Positions 5,898 to 12,457 of a DNA stretch of 14,458 bases are shown piece after piece. The notes under the pieces are model-generated. The model had not been told where the DNA came from and did not search any database. It was given only the letters and a program-made list of their open reading frames with translations. The position numbers and the translations under genes are program-made. Each line of letters opens with the position of its first letter. Position 1 is the first letter of the stretch. Source of the DNA: JACQHJ01 sp964624955 (lineage in GTDB: Bacteria; Patescibacteriota; Microgenomatia; Levybacterales; UBA12049); contig CAZUZF010000024.1 in the NCBI GenBank assembly GCA_964624955.1, forward strand, positions 1-14,458, written 5' to 3'.

Positions 5898-6305
5898 ATG
5901 GAAAACTGTATTTTTTGTAAATTAGTTAAAAGACAAACACCGGCAAACATCGTTTTTGAAAATGACAATTGTTTAAGCTTTTTAGAACTTAACCAATCAG
6001 TTGAGGGACATGTTATGGTCATTCTTAGAAAACACGGACAAAGTATTTTCGATTACAATGAGGCAGAGCTTGGAAAATTAATGGCAGGCGTAAAAGAGGT
6101 TGCAAGGAAAGTCCAGAAAGCTTTTAATGCTGATTCTTTAACCATTGGAATTAACCATTTGGAAAAAAGGGGAGTGCCACATTTACATGTTCATATAATT
6201 CCAAGGTATGAAAATGATAAAGGTGGTATTATTCAATCAATAGTTAGAGGGGAAATAAAAAATTCAAGAGAGGAAATCGCACAAAAGATTATTAACGCAA
6301 ACTAA
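5898..6305 (+). CDS. HIT-family nucleotide hydrolase/transferase
   Basis: A histidine-triad protein of 135 aa. The catalytic triad motif is H95-L-H97-V-H99-II in VPHLHVHIIPRYEND, and the N-terminus has CIFCKLV (C4, C7), as in the bacterial HinT/YcfF branch, where these Cys can bind zinc. Conserved VFEND, then LELNQSVEGHVMVILRKH, form the beta sheet of the fold. Family members hydrolyse AMP-lysine, adenosine phosphoramidates or dinucleoside polyphosphates; which substrate applies here cannot be read from sequence. It sits 4 bp after the DHH-family gene and 20 bp before rpsU, inside the operon. No Shine-Dalgarno precedes it, so translation may be coupled to the upstream gene. Confidence 0.92.
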   Translation: MENCIFCKLVKRQTPANIVFENDNCLSFLELNQSVEGHVMVILRKHGQSIFDYNEAELGKLMAGVKEVARKVQKAFNADSLTIGINHLEKRGVPHLHVHIIPRYENDKGGIIQSIVRGEIKNSREEIAQKIINAN

Positions 6306-6314
6306 AAGGAGGTG
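6305..6314 (+). promoter_or_regulatory. Strong Shine-Dalgarno of rpsU
   Basis: AAAGGAGGTG is complementary to the canonical 16S rRNA 3' tail, 11 nt before the rpsU ATG, and overlaps the stop codon of the HIT gene. It stands out because most genes in the window lack such a site. Confidence 0.75.
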
Positions 6315-6325
6315 TTTTTATTTTT

Positions 6326-6514
6326 ATGGTAGTTGTTAAAAAAATGCCTGGTGACAGCGATGAGGCATTAATCAGAAAATTTTCAAGAAAAGTTATTTCA
6401 GAGGGAATTTTGCAGGAAGCAAAAAGACGCGAATTTTATCTAAAGCCCTCCCAGGCTAAAAAGCAAAAAGAGCAGGATGAAAGAAGGGCAAGAAGATTGC
6501 CTTCTGCCGCTTAA
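6326..6514 (+). CDS. rpsU: 30S ribosomal protein bS21
   Basis: A small, very basic protein of the 30S subunit located near the anti-Shine-Dalgarno region of 16S rRNA. At 62 aa it is the typical size. Recognisable features are the N-terminal MVVVKKMPGDSDEALIRKFSRKV, matching the family's basic, ARRFKR-like first helix, then EGILQEAKRREFYLKPSQ and a highly basic Lys/Arg tail ending RRARRLPSAA. The start is set by the strong Shine-Dalgarno 11 nt upstream, one of only three in the window. It lies between the HIT gene and ybeY, 5 bp before the latter. An rpsU next to ybeY fits a ribosome-maturation unit inside the larger operon. Confidence 0.95.
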   Translation: MVVVKKMPGDSDEALIRKFSRKVISEGILQEAKRREFYLKPSQAKKQKEQDERRARRLPSAA

Positions 6515-6519
6515 ATTAA

Positions 6520-6906
6520 ATGGATAAGCTAAATATTCCTATTTTTGTTGAATCAAGATACAAAATAAACAGAAAAAAAATTAAACAGGTAGTTTTTAAT
6601 ACTTTGTCAAAAAACCAGATAGTAGGACCTGTTGAGGTTTCTATCGCAATTGTGGGAGATAGAAAAATGAGGGCATTGTCTAAAAAATACAAGGGAGAGG
6701 ACAAGACCAGAAATATACTTTCATTTTCCCAAACAGAAGGAGAGGCGATTAAAAATCCGACAGAAGTTCTAATGCTTGGGGATATTATTTTATCATATCC
6801 AATGGTTATAAAAGAGGCTAGCAGGGATGAAATGCTGGTTGATGATAAGGTAGGAGAGCTTATAGAACATGGATTATTGCACTTACTTGGAATAAACCAC
6901 CAATAA
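6520..6906 (+). CDS. ybeY: Endoribonuclease YbeY (rRNA maturation factor), short C-terminus
   Basis: A single-strand-specific, zinc-dependent endoribonuclease involved in 16S rRNA 3'-end maturation and ribosome quality control. The signature H-x3-H-x5-H is complete: H117, H121 and H127 in EHGLLHLLGINHQ, with I-N where most homologues have Y-D. Upstream are the family's IAIVGDRKMRALSKKY, RNILSFSQTEG (usual form TDVLSFP) and LGDIILS. The protein ends one residue after the last catalytic His, at 128 aa. Typical family members continue another 15-25 residues with a C-terminal helix. The following bases (taa aaataaaa) offer no frame that would restore it, so this looks like a natural short form and not a frameshift. 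The gene lies 5 bp after rpsU and 23 bp before dnaX. Confidence 0.93.
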   Translation: MDKLNIPIFVESRYKINRKKIKQVVFNTLSKNQIVGPVEVSIAIVGDRKMRALSKKYKGEDKTRNILSFSQTEGEAIKNPTEVLMLGDIILSYPMVIKEASRDEMLVDDKVGELIEHGLLHLLGINHQ

Positions 6907-6929
6907 AAATAAAACAATTAAATTAATTT

Positions 6930-8300
6930 ATGGTTTTTTATAGACTTTACAGACCGCAAAAAATTGGAGAGCTGGATAATGAGGCTGTTAGAAACAGTTT
7001 ATATTCAACTTTTAGTAAAAAAGAAACCCCCCATGCGTTTTTGCTTTCAGGACCAAAAGGATTGGGCAAAACTTCAGCCGCAAGAATTATTGCCAAAGTA
7101 TTAAATTGCGAAAAACATAAAAACCTAAAAAGCCTTAAAACTGAAAAAGAAACCGAGCCTTGTAATAAATGCATGCAGTGTGAGTCAATTACAAATGGTA
7201 CAAACATGGATGTTTTTGAAATAGACGGCGCGTCAAATAGGGGAATTGACGAGATAAGGGATTTAAAAGAAAAGATAAATTTACTTCCTGCAAGAGCTTC
7301 TAAAAAGATTTACATTATCGATGAAGTCCACATGTTAACCCAAGAAGCTTTTAACGCTTTACTTAAAACTTTGGAAGAACCTCCGGCTCATGCCGTCTTT
7401 ATTCTCTGCACAACGGAAAGCCATAAGCTTCCCAAAACTATTATCTCAAGATGTTTTGAAATAGACTTTACAAAAGCAACAGATGGTCAAATTTCAAGGT
7501 CTTTAAAAAGAATAGTAAAGGCAGAAAACATAAAGATACAAGATGACGTATTGCTTGAAATTTCGCGTTTGTCAGACGGAAGCTTTCGGGATTCATCAAA
7601 GATTTTGGAAGAACTGGTTTTGACTGCAGGAAGAAAAACAATAACAAAGGATTTATTAGCAGATAAATATAAAACTACAGGGATTGAAACAGCAATAGAA
7701 GAGTGGATAAATGCCTTAAAACAGAAAGACATAAAAAAGGGTTTTGAGACAGTAGAAAAGCTATCTCTTCAGGGAATGGACTTTAAGTTTTTTATAGAAA
7801 ACCTAATAGATAAATTCCACTCAATGCTTTTGGGAAAAGTGGGAGTTGGGGAAAAGGTTCAAGATTTTTCTCTTGATCAAATAAGACAAATTCTAGAAGA
7901 TCTTTCAAAAGCATACCAGGAAACAAAATACGCCATAATACCAAGTCTTCCTCTTGAGCTTTTAGTAGCAAAATGGTCCAAAATATCTCCTGGATTTTGG
8001 GAAGTTGAGGAAGAAAAAACAGAAATAACTACCCCAACATCTAATACTACAAAAGCAAAATCTAAGCTGAGTAGTTTTTCCCAGAATTTTATAAATGAGG
8101 TTAAAGATCATAACCATTTAATAGCAGGGGTTTTAAGAAGTTGTGAGATAGAAAACGGGAAAGAGTCTTTAGAGATTTTTGCCATTTCCAAGTTTCATAA
8201 AGAAAAGTTAGAAGAACAAAAATCGATTGATATTTTAAAAACTGTAGCAAATAAACTATTGCAAAAACCAATGAAAATACATATAACTTTAAGGGGGTGA
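6930..8300 (+). CDS. dnaX: DNA polymerase III subunit gamma/tau
   Basis: The ATPase subunit of the clamp loader that opens and loads the beta sliding clamp at the replication fork. The AAA+ domain has Walker A GPKGLGKTS (41-49), a zinc module with C60, C78, C81 and C84 (CNKCMQCESI), Walker B IYIIDEVHML (127-136) and the sensor region CTTESHKLPKTIISRC (SRC at 173-175). The lid domain follows (LSDGSFRDSSKILEEL), and the collar domain III covers about residues 230-350. A short Ser/Thr-rich stretch at about 365-385 leads to a small C-terminal domain. At 456 aa it is close to gamma length and much shorter than E. coli tau (643 aa), so the tau extension is reduced. It is followed 7 bp later by ybaB, the usual neighbour. 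No Shine-Dalgarno. Confidence 0.97.
   Translation: MVFYRLYRPQKIGELDNEAVRNSLYSTFSKKETPHAFLLSGPKGLGKTSAARIIAKVLNCEKHKNLKSLKTEKETEPCNKCMQCESITNGTNMDVFEIDGASNRGIDEIRDLKEKINLLPARASKKIYIIDEVHMLTQEAFNALLKTLEEPPAHAVFILCTTESHKLPKTIISRCFEIDFTKATDGQISRSLKRIVKAENIKIQDDVLLEISRLSDGSFRDSSKILEELVLTAGRKTITKDLLADKYKTTGIETAIEEWINALKQKDIKKGFETVEKLSLQGMDFKFFIENLIDKFHSMLLGKVGVGEKVQDFSLDQIRQILEDLSKAYQETKYAIIPSLPLELLVAKWSKISPGFWEVEEEKTEITTPTSNTTKAKSKLSSFSQNFINEVKDHNHLIAGVLRSCEIENGKESLEIFAISKFHKEKLEEQKSIDILKTVANKLLQKPMKIHITLRG
8291..8299 (+). promoter_or_regulatory. Shine-Dalgarno of ybaB overlapping the dnaX stop
   Basis: AAGGGGGTG lies 8 nt before the ybaB ATG and includes the first bases of the dnaX TGA stop. Ribosomes terminating on dnaX therefore finish on the ybaB initiation site, suggesting translational coupling. 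Confidence 0.65.
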
Positions 8301-8307
8301 ACTTTTT

Positions 8308-8586
8308 ATGATAAATCCATTTGGACAACTAGGTGAACTTAAAAAAATGAGAGACCAGGCAATGAAAATACAAAAAGAACTACAAGCAGAAATTCTAAAC
8401 ATTGAAAAAAACGGAGTAGAAATAACAATAACTGGCGACCAAAGAATACAGGAGATTAGAACAAACGAAAGGTCTGATGATGACGTCAAAGAAGCGGTTA
8501 ACGAAGCAATTAAAAAATCCCAAGAAGTTGCCGCAAGAAAATTGGCAAGCATGCAGGGAGGTCTTGGAGGACTTTTGGGTCAATAA
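8308..8586 (+). CDS. ybaB: Nucleoid-associated protein, YbaB/EbfC family
   Basis: A small dimeric DNA-binding protein. The 92-aa product has the family layout: NPFGQLGELKKMRDQAMKIQKEL as a long N-terminal helix, a central beta hairpin (VEITITGDQRIQEIRTNE), a second helix (VKEAVNEAIKKSQEVAARKLASM) and a Gly/Leu tail ending GGLGGLLGQ. It directly follows dnaX, the synteny seen in most bacteria, where recR comes next; here prs is placed in between. The strong Shine-Dalgarno suggests high expression, consistent with an abundant structural protein. Confidence 0.95.
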   Translation: MINPFGQLGELKKMRDQAMKIQKELQAEILNIEKNGVEITITGDQRIQEIRTNERSDDDVKEAVNEAIKKSQEVAARKLASMQGGLGGLLGQ

Positions 8587-8614
8587 AAATAATATAAAGT
8601 CACTAAATATATAT

Positions 8615-9505
8615 ATGAAAATTTTTGCAGGGAGTTCCAGCAGAAAACTTGCTTTAAAAATTTCAAATAACTTAAATGTCAAGCTTTCTCCTATGGAAGT
8701 TTTTGTTTTTCCCGACGGAGAAAAAAGGATAAAGTTAAACGATAGGGTTGTTGGGGAGGATTGTGTAGTAATTGCTTCAACTGGGATTCCAACAGATACA
8801 AACTACATGGAACTTTTCTTTATAATTGATGCTCTTAGAAGGTCTGGCGCAAAGTCTATTACGCTTATCGCCCCGTATCTAGGTTACAGCAGACAAGACC
8901 ATGTTTTTAGGGAAGGAGAAGATGTTTCCTTACAGGTAATAATTAAGATTTTAGAAAGCATTGGAATAAATAAAATTATTTCATTGGACCTTCATTCAAT
9001 TAAAATCCCAGAGTTTTTTAAAGTACCGGTTGTTCACCTTTCCGCCTTAGATCTTTTTGCAAAAAAAATTAAAGTTTTCGAAAACTCTGTTCTTATCTCT
9101 CCTGATATGGGAGGGATACGAAGGATTAAAAAACTAAGTGAAATATTGGGAAACTGCCCTTTTGCGACAATTGAAAAAGAGAGGGATCTAAACAAAGCCA
9201 CAATAACAATGCTTTCTTTAAATGGAAAAGTAAACGGCAAAATTGCCGTAATTGTCGATGACATATTATCAACCGGCCAAACCTTAGTAAAGGCTTGCGA
9301 CCTTCTAATAGAAAATGGTGCTACAAAAGTCTATTCTTTTATCACACACGCGGTTTTTGCAAAGGATGCAAACGCAGTTTTACAAAAATCAAAAATTAAA
9401 AAGGTATTTGTAACAGATACAATAGATATTGACGATAAAAAAAGGTTTCCAAAGCTTGAAATCATTTCCGTTGCAAATCTCATATCCGGGGTTTTAAAAA
9501 GATAA
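8615..9505 (+). CDS. prs: Ribose-phosphate pyrophosphokinase (PRPP synthase), short form
   Basis: Transfers pyrophosphate from ATP to ribose 5-phosphate to give PRPP for nucleotide, His and Trp synthesis. The frame is open from 8477, but the first 46 codons would overlap ybaB; the ATG at 8615 opens with the family start KIFAGSSSRKLA. It has two phosphoribosyltransferase-fold halves: FPDGEKRIKLNDRV, then ITLIAPYLGYSRQDHVFREGEDVSLQ, the ATP/ribose phosphate region, and DLHS near 129. The PRPP loop is VDDILSTGQTL (from residue 214). At 296 aa it is shorter than E. coli Prs (315 aa), and it appears to resemble archaeal enzymes, with VDDIxSTGxT instead of the bacterial VDDMIDTGGT. That similarity is a visual judgement. 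AT-rich bases with a TATAAA at 8593-8598 lie upstream; no Shine-Dalgarno. Confidence 0.94.
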   Translation: MKIFAGSSSRKLALKISNNLNVKLSPMEVFVFPDGEKRIKLNDRVVGEDCVVIASTGIPTDTNYMELFFIIDALRRSGAKSITLIAPYLGYSRQDHVFREGEDVSLQVIIKILESIGINKIISLDLHSIKIPEFFKVPVVHLSALDLFAKKIKVFENSVLISPDMGGIRRIKKLSEILGNCPFATIEKERDLNKATITMLSLNGKVNGKIAVIVDDILSTGQTLVKACDLLIENGATKVYSFITHAVFAKDANAVLQKSKIKKVFVTDTIDIDDKKRFPKLEIISVANLISGVLKR

Positions 9506-9520
9506 ATTTAAATAAATAAA

Positions 9521-10123
9521 ATGCAAATCCCAAAGACAATCCAAAAATTAATTGAATCATTTGAGAAGCTTCCCGGTATTGGACCAAAAACAGCTCAAAG
9601 GCTTACCTTCTATCTTCTACACGTTCCTCAGGAAGAACTTGACAGTTTTTCCCAAAACCTTTCAAGTTTAAAAAAAGATACTATCATCTGCTCAATTTGC
9701 AATATGATTGATAGCATCAGTCCATGCAGTATTTGTTCTGATACGAATAGGGACAAAACAACAATTTGCGTAGTAGAAGAGCCTTTGGACGTTTTGGCTT
9801 TGGAAAAAAACGGAAGATTTAAGGGTCTGTACCACGTTCTACATGGTAAAATTGACCCTTTAAACAACATAGGCCCTGACGAAATATTTATAAGTTCACT
9901 TTTGCAAAGATTAAAAGGAAAAAACATTGAAGAGGTAATTTTGGCAACGAATCCGACAATGGAAGGGGAGGCAACAGCCATGTATATTGCAAAACAAATT
10001 AAAATCCAAAACACACAGATTAAAGTTACAAGAATAGGAAGGGGTCTTCCAGTTGGAGCGGATTTAGAGTATGCTGATGATATAACACTGCAAAAAGCTA
10101 TGGAGGGAAGAAGCAAGTATTGA
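9521..10123 (+). CDS. recR: Recombination protein RecR
   Basis: Acts with RecF and RecO to load RecA on gapped single-stranded DNA. The N-terminal helix-hairpin-helix is FEKLPGIGPKTAQRLTFYLL (14-33). The zinc finger has C57, C60, C69 and C72 (CSICNMIDSISPCSIC). The Toprim domain runs from TTICVVEEPLDVLALEK through YHVLHGKIDPLNNIGPDEI to EVILATNPTMEGEATAMYIA, and the C-terminal Walker-B-like region is RIGRGLPVGADLEYADDITL. At 200 aa it has the normal length. It ends with TGA, one of two clear TGA stops in the window. It follows prs by 15 bp, and the next gene starts one base after its stop. No Shine-Dalgarno is visible. Confidence 0.97.
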   Translation: MQIPKTIQKLIESFEKLPGIGPKTAQRLTFYLLHVPQEELDSFSQNLSSLKKDTIICSICNMIDSISPCSICSDTNRDKTTICVVEEPLDVLALEKNGRFKGLYHVLHGKIDPLNNIGPDEIFISSLLQRLKGKNIEEVILATNPTMEGEATAMYIAKQIKIQNTQIKVTRIGRGLPVGADLEYADDITLQKAMEGRSKY

Positions 10124-10124
10124 T

Positions 10125-10664
10125 ATGGATAAAAATAGTCAGATTGGAGAACTTTTAGAAAAGGGGCAAACTACTGTTACAAACGCGGTAGGTGACAGCG
10201 CAAACATTGTAAAAGCGCAGGTTTTAGGGGACGAGAAAAAACCAAAAACATTAGTTAACCCCGCTAATTCACAACAACCAAGCGAGTTAATACCCCCGGA
10301 ACAACTTCAGGCACAAGAGCATACCAGGGAAGCAGTTAAAGACTTTTATGCTCCAAGCGAGGACTTACCGTTGCCACCACAGCCGGGAGAATCAGACGAG
10401 CAAAAACTTACAAAAATAAGACAGGAGTTGCAGGGACAAAAATCCAAGCACCAAGCTTTACATGAAGAAGTTTATTACAACCCCCTTTTTGCCTATGAGC
10501 AAAAAAGCACACAACAAGAGCAAGAAAGACCGGCCGAGGCGGTTTTGAGGCAAAAACAACAGGATTTACAGCAAGATCTGGAAAAACAAGCCAAAAAAGA
10601 CCAGGATATCGCAGTCCAAAGAGCTCAAAAACACGTTGAAATAAAGGGAGCAATTGCGGGCTAG
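10125..10664 (+). CDS. Gln/Glu/Lys-rich, probably disordered or coiled-coil protein, 179 aa
   Basis: Not recognised. There are no Cys, signal peptide or membrane segment. The first half (GELLEKGQTTVTNAVGDSA, then a Pro/Gln-rich stretch with LPLPPQPGESD) looks disordered. The second half is dense in Gln, Glu and Lys with helical, coiled-coil-like spacing (about 96-175; for example KQQDLQQDLEKQAKKDQDIA). A central YYNPLFAYEQ is the only aromatic cluster and may be a binding motif. The ATG is one base after the recR stop, and cysS begins 7 bp after its own stop, so it is locked into the operon and very likely translated. The base composition is somewhat richer in G and C than recR or cysS. Similar Gln-rich proteins of unknown function occur in CPR genomes from memory; no role is claimed. 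Confidence 0.8.
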   Translation: MDKNSQIGELLEKGQTTVTNAVGDSANIVKAQVLGDEKKPKTLVNPANSQQPSELIPPEQLQAQEHTREAVKDFYAPSEDLPLPPQPGESDEQKLTKIRQELQGQKSKHQALHEEVYYNPLFAYEQKSTQQEQERPAEAVLRQKQQDLQQDLEKQAKKDQDIAVQRAQKHVEIKGAIAG

Positions 10665-10671
10665 AAATTTT

Positions 10672-12006
10672 ATGTTAAAACTTTATAACACAATGACTAA
10701 AAGACTTGAGGAATTTGTACCCCAAAATCCTCCTAAAGTTACTATGTATACTTGCGGTCCAACAGTTTATGACCATATGCATATTGGAAATCTTCGCACC
10801 TTTGTTTTTTCCGATATTTTATTTAGGGTTTTAAGGTTTAATCATTTTAAGCTCGAGGCAGTACAAAACATTACCGATATTGACGATAAGATTATTAAAA
10901 GAGCAATGCAAAGACAAACTTCAATTTCGGAAATAGCCAAAGAATATACAAACTATTTTTTACAAGACACAAGAAAGCTAAATATTGACCCCAAAAATCT
11001 TAAAAGCCAACCAAAAGCAACTGAATATATTGACAAGATGATTGAACATATTAAGGTTTTAATACAAAGGGGTTTGGCATATATTGAAAAGGATGGCTCT
11101 GTTTACTTTGACATCTCTAAATTTAAAAATTACGGAAAGCTCTCAAAAGTTGAAAAGCAAAAGCTTAAAACAGGCACAAGAACCTTATCAGATGAATATA
11201 CAAAAGATGACGTCCAAGATTTTTCCCTCTGGAAAGCTGTTTCGGAAAATGAAGTGGGTTTTGATTCTCCTTTTGGAAGGGGAAGGCCAGGCTGGCATAT
11301 AGAATGTTCAGTAATGAGCCAGACAATTTTAGGTAGTACTTTGGATATCCACGCAGGCGGAGTTGACCTTATCTTTCCTCATCATGAAAATGAAATTGCC
11401 CAATCAGAAGGATATAGCGGACTTAGTCCATTTGTAAAATACTGGGTTCACGGTGCGCATATTTTGGTAGATGGTAAAAAAATGAGCAAAAGCTTAAATA
11501 ATTTTTATACTCTTTCAGATTTAGAAGAAAAAAAATTCCACCCTCTTTCCCTTCGCTATCTTTACCTACAAACCCACTACAGGCAGGAAATGAATTTTAG
11601 CTGGCTAGCTTTAACTGCTGCCCAAAACGCTTTAGAAAAGCTTTGGGGTCAAATAGCAATGTATGAGGCGCCTAAAATAGGATGCGCGGAATATGAACAA
11701 AGGTTTTTGGAGGCAATAAATGACGATTTAAATATGCCAAAAGCCCTATCTATTGTCTGGGAAGTGGTTAATTCTAATTATCCTTCTTGGGCCAAAGCAA
11801 AGACATTATTTGAATTTGATCAGATTTTAGGCCTTTCTCTAAAAGATGCAAAATTACTTATTAAAGTTTATGAAAAACAGATGCCGTTAAATATTAAAAA
11901 AATGCTTGAGGAAAGAGAAGAACTTAGAAGGCAAAAAAAATATGATCAGGCGGATAAACTGCGAGATAAAATTATTAAACTTGGATATAAAGTAGAGGAT
12001 AAATAA
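10672..12006 (+). CDS. cysS: Cysteinyl-tRNA synthetase
   Basis: A class I aminoacyl-tRNA synthetase that charges tRNA-Cys. From the ATG at 10672 it has 444 aa; a TTG six codons upstream overlaps the previous gene and is rejected. The HIGH-like motif is HIGN at 37-40 in YTCGPTVYDHMHIGNLRTF, and the KMSKS loop is at 270-274 (DGKKMSKSLNNF). All four zinc ligands that select cysteine are present: C28, C212 (HIECSVMS), H237 and E241 (FPHHENE). The alpha-helical domain and anticodon-binding region run through LNMPKALSIVWEV to EEREELRRQKKYDQADKLRDKI. It is slightly shorter than E. coli CysS (461 aa) at the C-terminus. It is the last gene of the long operon; no intrinsic terminator is evident after its stop. 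Confidence 0.97.
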   Translation: MLKLYNTMTKRLEEFVPQNPPKVTMYTCGPTVYDHMHIGNLRTFVFSDILFRVLRFNHFKLEAVQNITDIDDKIIKRAMQRQTSISEIAKEYTNYFLQDTRKLNIDPKNLKSQPKATEYIDKMIEHIKVLIQRGLAYIEKDGSVYFDISKFKNYGKLSKVEKQKLKTGTRTLSDEYTKDDVQDFSLWKAVSENEVGFDSPFGRGRPGWHIECSVMSQTILGSTLDIHAGGVDLIFPHHENEIAQSEGYSGLSPFVKYWVHGAHILVDGKKMSKSLNNFYTLSDLEEKKFHPLSLRYLYLQTHYRQEMNFSWLALTAAQNALEKLWGQIAMYEAPKIGCAEYEQRFLEAINDDLNMPKALSIVWEVVNSNYPSWAKAKTLFEFDQILGLSLKDAKLLIKVYEKQMPLNIKKMLEEREELRRQKKYDQADKLRDKIIKLGYKVEDK

Positions 12007-12243
12007 TCTTTTTTAGTTTGTTTTTTGGTTGTGGGCGATTTGGGCTTTTCTTCTGAGTAGTTCTCTTTGGTGGTTGGGGTCGTTTTGGAAGGTTTGTGAG
12101 GTTGCGAGGCGGTTGGACGAGCGCCTAATTAACTTTGCGCTTGAATTTCCAAAAATAATGTTTTTAAGAATACCAACCACACTCTATAGGTTACATTAAT
12201 AAATACCTTGCTGTCAAGCATTAAAATTGCATGACCAAAACAA
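12007..12243. other. Longest gene-poor gap: G+T-skewed block, potential hairpin, weak minus-strand ORF
   Basis: Between cysS and the next promoter. Bases 12008-12120 are about 80% G+T on the plus strand by hand count (only 10 A and 11 C in 113), quite unlike the A-rich surroundings. At 12113-12152 an inverted repeat could form a stem: TTGGA, CGAGCGC, a 12-nt loop, GCGCTTG, a 4-nt bulge, TCCAA. No T-run follows on either strand, so it is not a standard terminator. On the minus strand a 56-codon frame runs from a GTG at 12180 to TAA at 12013. Its second half uses mostly C-ending codons, gives a basic Asn/Gln-rich peptide, and has no ATG and no clear promoter, so I do not call it as a gene. No tRNA or known riboswitch was recognised. 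Confidence 0.5.
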
Positions 12244-12274
12244 TTGACAAAAGATATTAATGTATGAGCATAAT
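12244..12274 (+). promoter_or_regulatory. Promoter of the membrane miniprotein gene
   Basis: A perfect TTGACA (12244-12249) and CATAAT (12269-12274) are separated by 19 bp. Initiation near 12281 would leave a leader of about 14 nt carrying the Shine-Dalgarno at 12280-12288. The same TTGACAAAA -35 string and the same 19-bp spacer appear at the promoter of the gene ending at 2471. Confidence 0.55.
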
Positions 12275-12279
12275 AGTTT

Positions 12280-12288
12280 GGGAGGTGA
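12280..12288 (+). promoter_or_regulatory. Strong Shine-Dalgarno of the miniprotein gene
   Basis: GGGAGGTGA lies 6 nt before the ATG at 12295. It decides between two nearby ATGs: the one at 12291 is only 2 nt away and runs into a TAG after seven codons, while 12295 opens a full frame. Confidence 0.7.
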
Positions 12289-12294
12289 AAATGT

Positions 12295-12441
12295 ATGGCG
12301 AAAAAAAGAGCTAGAAAAGCTGCAAGAAGAACAAAAAGCAGAGCTTTTGTAGAATATAACTCATTAACGTTTATCTTATTTCTAGTTTTTGTCTTATTGG
12401 TTTCTGTTCTTCTGGTTGCAAAAATGGTTGCAGCAAATTAA
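12295..12441 (+). CDS. Cationic single-pass membrane miniprotein, 48 aa
   Basis: The product starts MAKKRARKAARRTKSRAF: ten of residues 3-16 are Lys or Arg. A short polar stretch (VEYNS, 19-23) follows, then one strongly hydrophobic segment of about 19 residues (LTFILFLVFVLLVSVLLVA, 24-42) and KMVAAN. By the positive-inside rule the basic head should stay in the cytoplasm, where it could bind nucleic acid, ribosomes or acidic lipid; that is inference. No family is recognised. It is supported by its own promoter, one of the three strong Shine-Dalgarno sites in the window, and a clean ATG-to-TAA frame. The next gene begins 16 bp after its stop in the same direction. A toxin-like membrane peptide is possible, but nothing like an antisense antitoxin is evident. 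Confidence 0.75.
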   Translation: MAKKRARKAARRTKSRAFVEYNSLTFILFLVFVLLVSVLLVAKMVAAN

Positions 12442-12457
12442 TTTATTCATAAAGAGT

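Noticed and set aside
6516..6917. 133-aa minus-strand frame opposite ybeY
   Set aside because: It is a shadow of ybeY, whose catalytic motif and operon position are clear.
8477..8614. 46-codon extension of prs into ybaB
   Set aside because: It is out of frame inside ybaB, and the Prs family start is at KIFAGSSS.
10654..10671. TTG start for cysS
   Set aside because: It overlaps the upstream gene, while the ATG at 10672 begins the conserved N-terminus (MLKLYNT).
12389..12457. 23-codon extension of the DUF2090 gene (hydrophobic, signal-like)
   Set aside because: It is a frame-shifted reading of the membrane miniprotein's hydrophobic codons. The aldolase is expected in the cytosol and its homology starts after 12458.
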